A stretch of 36,046 nt of DNA from NCBI GenBank assembly GCA_903839465.1, contig CAIMCI010000012.1, positions 1-36,046 on the forward strand. The letters run 5' to 3'. Both the position numbers and the translations under genes were made by a program. The number at the start of each line of letters is the position of its first letter. The stretch's first letter is position 1. Below are positions 8,175 through 15,689 of the stretch, one piece after another. The notes under the pieces were generated by a model that searched no databases, had not been told where the DNA came from, and saw only the letters and a program-made list of their open reading frames with translations. The stretch is from an uncultured Pseudomonadota bacterium. Lineage in GTDB: Bacteria; Pseudomonadota; Gammaproteobacteria; Steroidobacterales; Steroidobacteraceae.

Positions 8175-8696
8175 ATGCGAAATGCGACGTTACTGGTTCT
8201 GTCCACGACCGCCATCCTCGGCGCCTGCGCGACCCCGTCTGCTCCGAAGCTGCACGCCGCGGCCACTCTCGAGGCCCGCTCCGGCAGCACCGTGACGGGC
8301 CGCGCCGATCTCGAGGAAAGCGCCGGTGCGGTATCGGCGCATATCGTCCTCGCGGGCCTGACTCCCGGCTCCGAGCACGGTTTCCATGTCCACGAGAAGG
8401 GCGACTGCTCGGCGGCCGACGGCTCGAGCGCCGGTGGCCACTTCAACCCGACCGGCCAGCCGCACGGTGGTTCGGCCGACGCGGCCCACCATGCCGGCGA
8501 CCTGCCGAGCCTCACCGCCGACGCGGCGGGCAAGGTCAACGTGACGCTGCCGCTCGCGGGCGTCACGCTCGCTGCGGGCCCCAACTCCATCGTCGGACGC
8601 GCACTGGTCGTGCACCGCGACAAGGACGACCGCACGACCCAGCCGTCGGGCAACTCGGGCCCGCGGGTTGCCTGCGGTGTCGTCACGAGCCCCTGA
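8175..8696 (+). CDS. sodC: Superoxide dismutase [Cu-Zn], lipoprotein
   Basis: This is a periplasmic Cu/Zn superoxide dismutase of 173 aa with a lipoprotein signal peptide ending at the lipobox ILGAC (Cys18). All metal ligands are visible: copper His71 and His73 (GFHVHEKGDC), bridging His89 (GGHFNPTG), zinc His97, His106 and Asp109 (HHAGDLPSL), and copper His147 (VVHRDKDD). Cys78 and Cys167 can form the conserved disulfide. It converts superoxide to peroxide and O2 outside the cytoplasm. ATG 8175 follows an AGGAG site about 8 bases upstream. It is a single gene, ending in a hairpin shared with the convergent TonB receptor gene. Confidence 0.95.
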   Translation: MRNATLLVLSTTAILGACATPSAPKLHAAATLEARSGSTVTGRADLEESAGAVSAHIVLAGLTPGSEHGFHVHEKGDCSAADGSSAGGHFNPTGQPHGGSADAAHHAGDLPSLTADAAGKVNVTLPLAGVTLAAGPNSIVGRALVVHRDKDDRTTQPSGNSGPRVACGVVTSP

Positions 8697-8707
8697 CTGG
8701 CGCCGCG

Positions 8708-8733
8708 TTGCGGCGGCCGCAGGGCCGCCGCAA
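8708..8733. terminator. Hairpin terminator between convergent sodC and TonB receptor genes
   Basis: A perfect 11-bp inverted repeat (TTGCGGCGGCC at 8708-8718, complement at 8723-8733) with a 4-base GCAG loop lies in the short gap between two convergent stop codons. There is no clear T-tract, so it may stop transcription weakly in both directions or stabilise mRNA ends. Confidence 0.6.
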
Positions 8734-8740
8734 CCCCCGG

Positions 8741-10813
8741 CTAGAAGCTCATCCTGAGTGACAGGGCCGGGAAGAACGGCAGGCCCTCGTAGTCCTTCGT
8801 GTAGACCGGACCTCCGGGGACGCTCTTCAGGTAATCGAGCTGCCTGACCTCGACGTTCTTGGCGTTCAGGACGTTGATGATGTCCAGACTGAGCGAACTC
8901 GGGATGCCGTAGAGGCTGAACGACCATTTGGCGCGAAGATCGAGGCGGGTATACGTCGGCAGCCGGTCTGAATACGGCGCGCCGTACTCGGGCGCGACGT
9001 AGCCCGGGAAATACGGGTTTTCGATGACCCCGACGATCGGAGTCGTCGGCTGTCCGCTGCGCACGGTCAGCCGTGCGCCGAGTTCAATCGACGGCCGCCA
9101 CTGATAGCTGACCACCGCGTTCGCGATGACCGGCGTATCCAGGTAGTACCGGCTCGATAGCCCGGTACGGTCGTTGGTGCGTTCGCTTCTCGAGTAGCTG
9201 ACCGCAACCCACCCGGACCAGCGGTCCAGCCGCCGCTTCTCGAGCAGGAGGTCGACTCCGTACGCCCGGCCCCGGACATCGTTGCTGTAGAGCCGGGCCG
9301 CATCGGGCTGCGTGGCATCCAGTGCCAGCGGCAGATTGCTCAGCGTCTTGAAGTAAGGCTCGACGGAGAGGCTGTAACCATCGCCCGCGTCGTGCTTGAC
9401 TCCGAGGGCGTAGTGATTGGCGCGCGACGATTTCAGGGCCGGATTGCCGATGCCCGGATAGACATCGACGGTGTCCGGGAAGCGGTCGTAGGACCCCGCT
9501 TTCGCGGACCAGGTCGTCGTCGCGGTCGACGACCAGTGGAGCGCCGCGCGTGGCTCGGCGAAGCTCTCTCCGGTGTAGGTGTTCCGGTGCCACTGGCCGC
9601 CGACGTCGACGCGCACGGCCGATGAGGCATGCCAGGTGTCCGACACCGCGACCACGCGTGAACTCTCGCTGAACGACGGCGTACCGCTGACAATGCCGCG
9701 CCGGCTGTCGACGCAGGTCGGATCGAACTCGTTGCAGACGAACAGCACCTGCCGGTAGTCGGCGACGTGGCGGTTCTGCTGCCACTCACCGGTCAGGTGC
9801 AGCGTATTGCTGCTCGAGAGCGGCTGGTCGAAGAGTGCCCGTACGATATGCCGGTCGAGCTGTTCATTGAAGAAGTAACCCGCTCCCAGCGAGCTGTCGC
9901 TGTCCTGCCGCGTATGCCCGTAGGCCACCCGCAGCTGCCCGGCGCCGGGGGTGGCGGTATCCCACGTAGCGCTCTGGTTGTTGTAATGGGTATCAAGGCG
10001 CGCATCGCCACTGAAATCGGGGTTCTCGGCGACGATCTGCGAGGAGGACTGGAACCCCGCCTGCGCCGAGTCGGTAGCGCCATTGGCCGCCAGCGTCAGT
10101 TTCTGGCTGTCGCCGACGTGCCAGACAAACTTGGCCTGGTAGTCGCTGTCCCGGGGCGGCTTCTGCAGTTCGATGCCGTCGGTCGTCGAACCGGACTTGA
10201 TGAAGAGGTGGAAAAGGCTCTGCCGTGCCGAGAGGTACGCGGCGCTGTTGGCGGTAACGGCGGATTCGACAAAGAGCCCGGAGCGGATCATCGACAGATC
10301 GACGGTGGTCGCCAGTGGCTGGTTCCGCGGATCGCGCAGGCCGAGGTCGAAGACCGCTCCCGTGACGTTCGAGTACTCCGGCCCGTAGGCGGCAGGACGC
10401 AGGTCGAACGTCCCGAGCACGCGATCACTGAAGACCGAGGCACCGATGTCGAGGGTGTGGAAGACGTAGGCGACCGGCAGGCCGTCGACGAGGTACAGGT
10501 TGTCGGCCGGCCCCGAACCCCTGACTGCCGGCGTGCCGGTGTCGCCACCGGCATAGACGACGCCGGGCAGGCTGAAGGCCGCCGATACCGGATCGCCCAG
10601 CGCGCCGGGTACGTCGACGAGGCGGCGCGCGTCGGCCGAAATCTCGCTCGGGTCCCGGTCGCGACGCGCGAAGACCTCGATCTCGGACAGCGCCGCGGGT
10701 GCATCGGCCGTCGGCGACGTGGATTCGGCCCGCACGGTACCGAGCGTGCCCGTCAGGGCCGCGCCCGCAATCAGAGCCGCCGAGCGGCGCCCGACGAGGG
10801 AAATACGCACCAT
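8741..10813 (-). CDS. TonB-dependent outer-membrane receptor
   Basis: This is a 690-aa outer-membrane ligand-gated channel. A signal peptide (ALIAGAALTGTLGTVRA) is followed by the plug domain, with LVDVPGALGDPVSAAFSLPG, VRGSGPADNLYLVDGLPV and SNVTGAVFDL. A long barrel region follows, with repeated amphipathic strands and ERRLDR-type turns, and the chain ends in LSLRMSF, with the terminal Phe typical of BAM substrates. The start is ATG 10813, preceded by CAGGAGAG; the open extension further upstream overlaps the sorA promoter and start. It is shorter than many siderophore receptors. The imported compound cannot be read from sequence. It is divergent from sorAB and has no TonB/ExbBD genes nearby. 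Confidence 0.9.
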   Translation of the reverse strand: MVRISLVGRRSAALIAGAALTGTLGTVRAESTSPTADAPAALSEIEVFARRDRDPSEISADARRLVDVPGALGDPVSAAFSLPGVVYAGGDTGTPAVRGSGPADNLYLVDGLPVAYVFHTLDIGASVFSDRVLGTFDLRPAAYGPEYSNVTGAVFDLGLRDPRNQPLATTVDLSMIRSGLFVESAVTANSAAYLSARQSLFHLFIKSGSTTDGIELQKPPRDSDYQAKFVWHVGDSQKLTLAANGATDSAQAGFQSSSQIVAENPDFSGDARLDTHYNNQSATWDTATPGAGQLRVAYGHTRQDSDSSLGAGYFFNEQLDRHIVRALFDQPLSSSNTLHLTGEWQQNRHVADYRQVLFVCNEFDPTCVDSRRGIVSGTPSFSESSRVVAVSDTWHASSAVRVDVGGQWHRNTYTGESFAEPRAALHWSSTATTTWSAKAGSYDRFPDTVDVYPGIGNPALKSSRANHYALGVKHDAGDGYSLSVEPYFKTLSNLPLALDATQPDAARLYSNDVRGRAYGVDLLLEKRRLDRWSGWVAVSYSRSERTNDRTGLSSRYYLDTPVIANAVVSYQWRPSIELGARLTVRSGQPTTPIVGVIENPYFPGYVAPEYGAPYSDRLPTYTRLDLRAKWSFSLYGIPSSLSLDIINVLNAKNVEVRQLDYLKSVPGGPVYTKDYEGLPFFPALSLRMSF

Positions 10814-11004
10814 CCAGACTCTCCTGAGTGCCGTCGCGCAGGCTGACCGGCGATGATGACCGTCTGTCGGGCGCGACTGGCCTTGATTTCGCCGGGTCCG
10901 GACGAACGGATTCACGGCGACACCCGTTAGTCGGTGGCCGCATCGTGGAGTTCCCCCGCCAATATGCAAAAATCGGACGGCACGGCCACTCCAGAGGGCA
11001 ACCG

Positions 11005-12213
11005 ATGACCACTCGCCGAGGATTGCTGAAGAACGCGCTCGCCGGCGCGTTTGCCATGGCCACCGGACTGGCGGGACGCCTCGCCCATGCCGCCCTGCCG
11101 GACGGGTCGTTGCGCTCGCAGGTACTCGAGTCCCTGTCCGGCAAGAAGCCGATGTGGAAGCGGTCGTTTCGCCCGCCGAACTATGAAACCCCGCTCGAGG
11201 CCTTTGGCGACGTCCTGACGCCGAACGACCAGTTCTTCGTCCGCTGGCACCTGCCGCTGATTCCCGAGGTCGATGCGCAAGCATGGCGACTGACGGTGTC
11301 GGGTGCGGGCGCCGATGGCGAGCACAGCTTCACGCTGGATGATCTGAAGCGTGACTTCGAGGCCGTCGAGGTCGTCGCGGTCTGCCAGTGCGCCGGCAAC
11401 CGCCGCGGTTACTCCGACCCGCACGTGCCCGGCGTGCAGTGGGGCTCGGGCGCGGTCGGCAACGCCCGCTGGCGCGGCGTGCGACTGAAGGACATCCTCG
11501 CCCGGGCCGGGATGCGCAAGGAAACCCTCGAGGTGGGATTCGCGGCCGGCGACCGCGCGCCTCTCGATGCCACGCCACCCTTCGTCAAGAGCATTCCGAC
11601 CTGGAAGGCCATCGAGGACACGACGATCATCGCCTACGAAATGAACGGCGCGCCTCTGCCGCACTGGAACGGACAGCCGGCGCGCGTCGTGGTTCCGGGC
11701 TGGGTTGCGACCTACTGGCTGAAGCAGGTCACCCACGTCGAACTGCTGACAGCCCCCGCCAAGACCTTCTGGATGTCGACGGCATACCGCATCCCCAAGG
11801 GACGCTTCCCGGTGGACGACCGGTTCCCGACCCAGTCGAGCGACGCATCGACGCCCATCACCGAGATCCTCGTCAATTCGATCGTGACCAGCCCCGTCGC
11901 CGGCGCGACGCATCGGGCCGGCTCACCGCTCGCCGTGCGCGGGATCGCCTGGGACGGTGGCGCCGGCATCCGCCGGGTCGACGTGTCCCTGGACGATGGC
12001 CATAGCTGGACCGCCGCTGCCCTCGGCGATGAACTCGGTCGGTTCTCGTTCCGCAGCTTCGAGCTCATCGTGCCGGCCCCCGTCCCCGGCTCGCTGCGGA
12101 TCCTGGCGCGGGCCATCAACACGCGGGGCGTCGCCCAGACGGAGGTCCTCAACTTCAATCCCGCCGGCTATCACAACAACGTCATGGACGTCGTCACGGT
12201 AACGGTTGTCTGA
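11005..12213 (+). CDS. sorA: Sulfite dehydrogenase, molybdenum subunit (SorA-type)
   Basis: This is a periplasmic sulfite:cytochrome c oxidoreductase, oxidising sulfite to sulfate. The 402-aa precursor starts MTTRRGLLKNALAGAF, a twin-arginine signal fitting export of a folded Mo-cofactor protein. The sulfite-oxidase fold shows VVAVCQCAGNRRGY with the molybdenum-ligating Cys129, WGSGAVGNARWRGVRLKDIL, and the C-terminal dimerisation domain (GSPLAVRGIAWDGGAGIRRVDVSLDDG). ATG 11005 is preceded by AGAGGG. The gene is followed after 12 bases by a small cytochrome c, the arrangement of the SorAB enzyme. A nitrate-reductase-type or generic YedY-like role is less likely because of that neighbour. Sulfite could come from sulfonate breakdown. 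Confidence 0.88.
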   Translation: MTTRRGLLKNALAGAFAMATGLAGRLAHAALPDGSLRSQVLESLSGKKPMWKRSFRPPNYETPLEAFGDVLTPNDQFFVRWHLPLIPEVDAQAWRLTVSGAGADGEHSFTLDDLKRDFEAVEVVAVCQCAGNRRGYSDPHVPGVQWGSGAVGNARWRGVRLKDILARAGMRKETLEVGFAAGDRAPLDATPPFVKSIPTWKAIEDTTIIAYEMNGAPLPHWNGQPARVVVPGWVATYWLKQVTHVELLTAPAKTFWMSTAYRIPKGRFPVDDRFPTQSSDASTPITEILVNSIVTSPVAGATHRAGSPLAVRGIAWDGGAGIRRVDVSLDDGHSWTAAALGDELGRFSFRSFELIVPAPVPGSLRILARAINTRGVAQTEVLNFNPAGYHNNVMDVVTVTVV

Positions 12214-12225
12214 GGAGTGCCGCCG

Positions 12226-12516
12226 ATGAAACGCCGCAACACGATTGCCCTGCTCGCCTGCCTCGCGACCGTACCGGCCTACGCCGGCGAAGCCGCGCTC
12301 AAACTGGCCGATGACCCGAACGCGGTGTTGGTTCGCGCGCGCTGCTCGATCTGCCACAGCGTCGACTATATCCAGATGAACTCCCGCTTCATCAAGCGGG
12401 AAGGCTGGGAAGCCGAGGTCCGCAAGATGGTGAAGGTGATGGGCGCGCCGGTGGCCGAGGACGAATTCAAGCCGATCGTCGACTACCTGACCCGTTATTA
12501 CGGAATCGACCAGTAA
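12226..12516 (+). CDS. sorB: Sulfite dehydrogenase cytochrome c subunit (SorB-type)
   Basis: This is a 96-aa periplasmic monohaem cytochrome. A Sec signal peptide ends at VPAYA (about residue 20), and a single CSICH haem site sits at 40-44, followed by SVDYIQMNSRF. A Met in the MVKVMGAPV stretch is the likely axial ligand. It would accept electrons from the SorA molybdenum subunit encoded 12 bases upstream and pass them to a soluble cytochrome. I placed the start at ATG 12226, which has GAGGAG at 12212-12217; an in-frame GTG at 12217 overlaps that ribosome site and is unlikely. Confidence 0.88.
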   Translation: MKRRNTIALLACLATVPAYAGEAALKLADDPNAVLVRARCSICHSVDYIQMNSRFIKREGWEAEVRKMVKVMGAPVAEDEFKPIVDYLTRYYGIDQ

Positions 12517-12519
12517 ACC

Positions 12520-12539
12520 GGCGCCCGCGCGCGGGTGCC
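12520..12539. terminator. GC-rich hairpin between convergent sorB and porin genes
   Basis: GGCGCCCG (12520-12527) pairs with CGGGTGCC (12532-12539) with one G-T pair and a tight 4-base loop. It fills the 22-base gap between two convergent stops, and its last base belongs to the porin stop codon. There is no T-tract. It is probably a bidirectional transcript-end structure. Confidence 0.45.
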
Positions 12540-13855
12540 TAGAAGATCCACTGCAGGCGGGACAGGACCGTCTGGGTGTTCCCGACCGTGCCGTTCTTTT
12601 CGAGGTCGATGGTTCCGTAGCCGATGCTGGCCTTCCACCGCCGGGTGGCCCACCAGTTGATGCCCGTCCACCAGCCGGTCATTCGCCCGCCATGGACAGC
12701 GCCATCGTTGAGGTCGACCACGCCGTAGCGCATGAAGACTTCCCACGCCCCGATCTTGCGCGACGGCATCACCCGGCGCGCGTAGCCGACGTTCTTGTCG
12801 TAGGGCCGGTGTTCACCGGTCACGACCCAGCTCGCCGTGGCGTAGTAGCCGGAAAATCCCGGGTTGGATCCGTCTGCGGCGCTGATTTGGGCATGGGCAT
12901 ACTCGGCGAGCACCGAGTACGGCCCGGAATTCCACAACGCCTCGAGACCCAGGTTGAAGGCGTGATCGGCGCTGATGTTGCCGGTGTCGACATAGTTCGA
13001 CGCCACGTTCGACGCCGGCTTGCCGCGCAGGCGGATGGCGTGGTCGGCGGCGCCGGCATAGCGCAGCGACGCGCCGACGTGCAGGTATCCGCTGCCCTCG
13101 TCCAGCCAGACCGGCAGGAAAGTCACACGCGCCGCGGTATCCTGGCCGTTGGTGGCAAACGACTTGCCGCTGGCCAGCCAGTCGTTGTACCAGCCCGCCG
13201 ACCACGTGCCCGAGCGGTCCATGAACGTGTTCGAGAACTGGATCCCGATGCTCCTCGACTTGAAGAACGGACTCAGGATGCGTTCGTTCTGCGGCAGGTT
13301 GGCAGCGTCACCGGCCATCTCGTAGACGTACGGCTCCTTCATCTTGCCGAGCGTGACCTTGCCGAGGAAGGTGCCGGTCTGCGTCGAGATATTGAGATCC
13401 GTGGCCGCCCAGTTGGCCGTCTTCGCCTGGTCGAAGCCCTTGTACTCGTAGCTGACCATGTAGTTCCAGGTGCGGCCGAGATCCACGTAGCCGCGGGCCA
13501 TCAGCCGCGCGGAGCGCACCTCGAACTTGTCATCCTGGCGGCCGACCTGCTGCTGGCTGGCCGGATCCTGGGTGAAATTCGTGTAGTCCGCCGGCAGCAG
13601 CGCAACACCCCATTTCAGAGAATACTTCTTGTGCTCGGGCTCGATCTTGGTCGCTTCAAGTGCCTTGTCGCTGACATCCGGGAGGACGAATTCCTCGCTG
13701 ACCGGCAGGCCCGGCGCCGCATCCGGGGAGCGGTCCGATTCGGGCGACTGCGCCGACGCGCAGGGCACGCAGGCCACCCCCAACAGGCCCGTCAGGACCG
13801 AACCCGCCATCGCGGCCACCCGCCGGCGCCGGCCGGCCATCGGCTTGATCGACAT
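12539..13855 (-). CDS. Phosphate-selective porin O/P-type outer-membrane protein
   Basis: This is an outer-membrane anion porin of the OprO/OprP family. A signal peptide ends at CASAQ, then a barrel begins with KKYSLKWGVALLPADYTNFTQD and RSARLMARGYVDLG, and the chain ends QTVLSRLQWIF with a terminal aromatic. ELGK-like loop segments such as LGKVTLGKMKEPYVYE and ERILSPFFKSRSIG are typical of the family. Two starts are possible: ATG 13876 (445 aa, no clear ribosome site) and ATG 13855 (438 aa), which has CCGAGG a few bases upstream and is preferred. It lies downstream of the arylsulfatase in the same direction, so it may take up sulfated or other anionic substrates. It converges on sorB. Confidence 0.85.
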   Translation of the reverse strand: MSIKPMAGRRRRVAAMAGSVLTGLLGVACVPCASAQSPESDRSPDAAPGLPVSEEFVLPDVSDKALEATKIEPEHKKYSLKWGVALLPADYTNFTQDPASQQQVGRQDDKFEVRSARLMARGYVDLGRTWNYMVSYEYKGFDQAKTANWAATDLNISTQTGTFLGKVTLGKMKEPYVYEMAGDAANLPQNERILSPFFKSRSIGIQFSNTFMDRSGTWSAGWYNDWLASGKSFATNGQDTAARVTFLPVWLDEGSGYLHVGASLRYAGAADHAIRLRGKPASNVASNYVDTGNISADHAFNLGLEALWNSGPYSVLAEYAHAQISAADGSNPGFSGYYATASWVVTGEHRPYDKNVGYARRVMPSRKIGAWEVFMRYGVVDLNDGAVHGGRMTGWWTGINWWATRRWKASIGYGTIDLEKNGTVGNTQTVLSRLQWIF

Positions 13856-13887
13856 CTCGAACCTCGGTTTGGTCATCCGGAACGGGA

Positions 13888-13921
13888 GTCCCGCTTCCGC
13901 GGCATGGCACGAAAGCGGGAC
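13888..13921 (-). other. Intercistronic stem-loop between sulfatase and porin
   Basis: GTCCCGCTT (13888-13896) and its exact complement (13913-13921) form a 9-bp stem with a 16-base loop in the gap between the arylsulfatase stop and the porin start. There is no T-tract after it. It could be an mRNA-stabilising or attenuating hairpin that sets unequal expression of the two genes. Confidence 0.45.
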
Positions 13922-13937
13922 GGTGGTCAGCCGCGCA

Positions 13938-15494
13938 TCAATCGCCCTTGCCCGCCTCGAGCTGCTTCATGATGCCATTGAGGTTGAAGGAGCCCGGCGT
14001 CTGGCTGGGCGGGTAATCCTTCATCGTCTGCAGGAACTGCGCGGCCATGCCCTGGATCGGCACGACCACGTACGGGTGGTCGAGGAACCAGTCGTTATAG
14101 GTATTCGAGTTGTGCTGCGCCTTCTCGAACGGGTCGCGCCGCAGATTGAACAGGAGCGGCACGCGCAGCTCGGTGAAGGGCTCGCGCCAGACGCCGAACG
14201 CCTCGCCACGGTTCTCGAGGAAGACCACCTTCCAGTCCATGTAGCGCGCCGCCACGATCTGGGCATCGTCATTGACGTACCAGAACTCCTTGCGCGGCGA
14301 CTCGTTGGTCTTGCCGGAGAGGTAATCGACGAGGTTGTAGCCATCGAGGTGATTGCGGTACTTGCGGCCATTGATGGTCGTGCCCTTCAGCAGCCGCTCC
14401 TTGACGTCGGCGTCCCCGGCAATCGCCGCGAACGTGACGAGCCAGTCTTCGTGGGAGACGATGCCGTTCAGCGTCACGCCCGCCTGGAAATGCCCGGGCC
14501 AGCGCACGAAGGCCGGCACCCGGTAGGCGCCTTCCCAGTTCGAGTTCTTCTCGCTGCGAAACGGCGTCGTGCCGGCATCGGGCCACGTGTTGTAGTGCGG
14601 ACCGTTATCGGTCGAGTACATGAGGACCGTGTTGTTCGCGATACCGAGCTCGTCGAGGAGCTTGAGGAAGCGGCCGACGTGCTGGTCATGCTCGACCATG
14701 CCGTCGCTGTACTCGTCCTGGCCGGACTTGCCGCGATTTTCGGCCTTGACGTGCGTGCGAAAGTGCATGCGGGTCGCGTTCCACCACACGAACCACGGCT
14801 TGCCGGCCGCGTGCTGTTCGCGAATGAACGCGATCGCCCGGTCGGAGGTCTCGTCATCGATCGTTTCCATCCGCTTCTTGGTCAGCGGACCGGTGTTCTC
14901 GATGCGCTGGCCACCCTTGCCGTCGGCCCACGTATGCAGCACGCCACGGGGACCGAACTTTTCCCGGAACGCGGGGTTCTTCGGGTAGTCCATGTTCTCG
15001 GGCTCTTCCTCGGCGTTGAGGTGGTAGAGATTGCCGAAGAACTCGTCGAAGCCGTGCATCGTCGGCAGGTGCTCGTCGCGGTCGCCCTGGTGGTTCTTGC
15101 CGAACTGGCCGGTGGCGTAGCCCTGGCCCTTGAGGACCGTCGCCATCGTCACGTCGGTCTTCTGCCAGCCCTGCGAGGCGCCCGGCAGGCCGACCTTGGT
15201 CATGCCACTGCGCACCGGCACCGAGCCGCCGATGAAGGCCGCGCGGCCCGCGGTGCAGCTCTGCTGCGCGTAGTAGTCCGTGAAACCCACGCCTTCACGC
15301 GCGATGCGGTCGATGTTCGGCGTCTGGTAACCCATCATGCCGCGGTTGGTGTAGCTGATGTTCCAGGTGCCGATATCGTCGCCCCAGAGCACCAGGACGT
15401 TCGGCTTCGACTGCGCGAAGGCCACCCCGGCACCGCCCAGCAGCGCCAGCGTGGCGAGCACGCGGCCGAGCCTCGAAAAGACTGAAATAGTCAT
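13938..15494 (-). CDS. Arylsulfatase, exported
   Basis: This is a type I sulfatase of 518 aa that hydrolyses a sulfate ester. A signal peptide ends at VAFAQ (about residue 28). The metal-binding start of the sulfatase domain is NVLVLWGDDIG (Asp39-Asp40). The active-site motif is SCTAGRAAF, with Cys80 in a CxAxR context, the substrate for conversion to formylglycine. Other landmarks are ATGQFGKNHQGD, YSTDNGPHYNTWPD and REPFTELRVPLLFNLRRDP. No maturase (FGE or anSME) gene is in the window. ATG 15494 follows AAAGGGA. Export, the downstream porin and the nearby sorAB suggest sulfate-ester scavenging. The substrate is unknown. Confidence 0.92.
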   Translation of the reverse strand: MTISVFSRLGRVLATLALLGGAGVAFAQSKPNVLVLWGDDIGTWNISYTNRGMMGYQTPNIDRIAREGVGFTDYYAQQSCTAGRAAFIGGSVPVRSGMTKVGLPGASQGWQKTDVTMATVLKGQGYATGQFGKNHQGDRDEHLPTMHGFDEFFGNLYHLNAEEEPENMDYPKNPAFREKFGPRGVLHTWADGKGGQRIENTGPLTKKRMETIDDETSDRAIAFIREQHAAGKPWFVWWNATRMHFRTHVKAENRGKSGQDEYSDGMVEHDQHVGRFLKLLDELGIANNTVLMYSTDNGPHYNTWPDAGTTPFRSEKNSNWEGAYRVPAFVRWPGHFQAGVTLNGIVSHEDWLVTFAAIAGDADVKERLLKGTTINGRKYRNHLDGYNLVDYLSGKTNESPRKEFWYVNDDAQIVAARYMDWKVVFLENRGEAFGVWREPFTELRVPLLFNLRRDPFEKAQHNSNTYNDWFLDHPYVVVPIQGMAAQFLQTMKDYPPSQTPGSFNLNGIMKQLEAGKGD

Positions 15495-15689
15495 GACATT
15501 CCCTTTATTTTCAATAATTTATAATTCTTCCTGGCATTCCCATTTGCCGCGCCGACCCGCGGTGCTGCCAGGTGACTTAATCTTTTGTGAGGTAACGATA
15601 GCGAATTTTCCGGCCGAGCACGACCCGGCGGACGAGCCCGGCCCGCGCGGTAGCGATTCATCCCGCCGGCGGGCCACGCCGGCACCGCC
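15495..15689 (-). promoter_or_regulatory. AT-rich upstream region of the arylsulfatase gene
   Basis: The 195 bases between the end of the multihaem gene and the sulfatase start hold a locally AT-rich stretch on the sulfatase side. Around 15516-15525 the minus strand reads ATTATAAATT, a plausible -10 element about 25-30 bases from the start codon. No convincing -35 is seen. The other end holds a perfect 12-bp palindrome CCCGCCGGCGGG (15662-15673) just after the multihaem stop, possibly a transcript-end hairpin. Confidence 0.35.

Noticed and set aside
6275-8761. An 828-codon plus-strand open frame.
   Set aside because: It is antisense to the CoA-transferase and out of frame with lysR and sodC, and has no recognisable domain.
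10814-11004. Possible promoters in the gap between the TonB receptor and sorA.
   Set aside because: There is one AT-rich patch (CAATATGCAAAAATC) but no paired -35/-10 that I can defend.
13629-15485. A 618-codon plus-strand frame opposite the sulfatase.
   Set aside because: It is a shadow of the sulfatase and porin genes, with no ribosome site and no family pattern.
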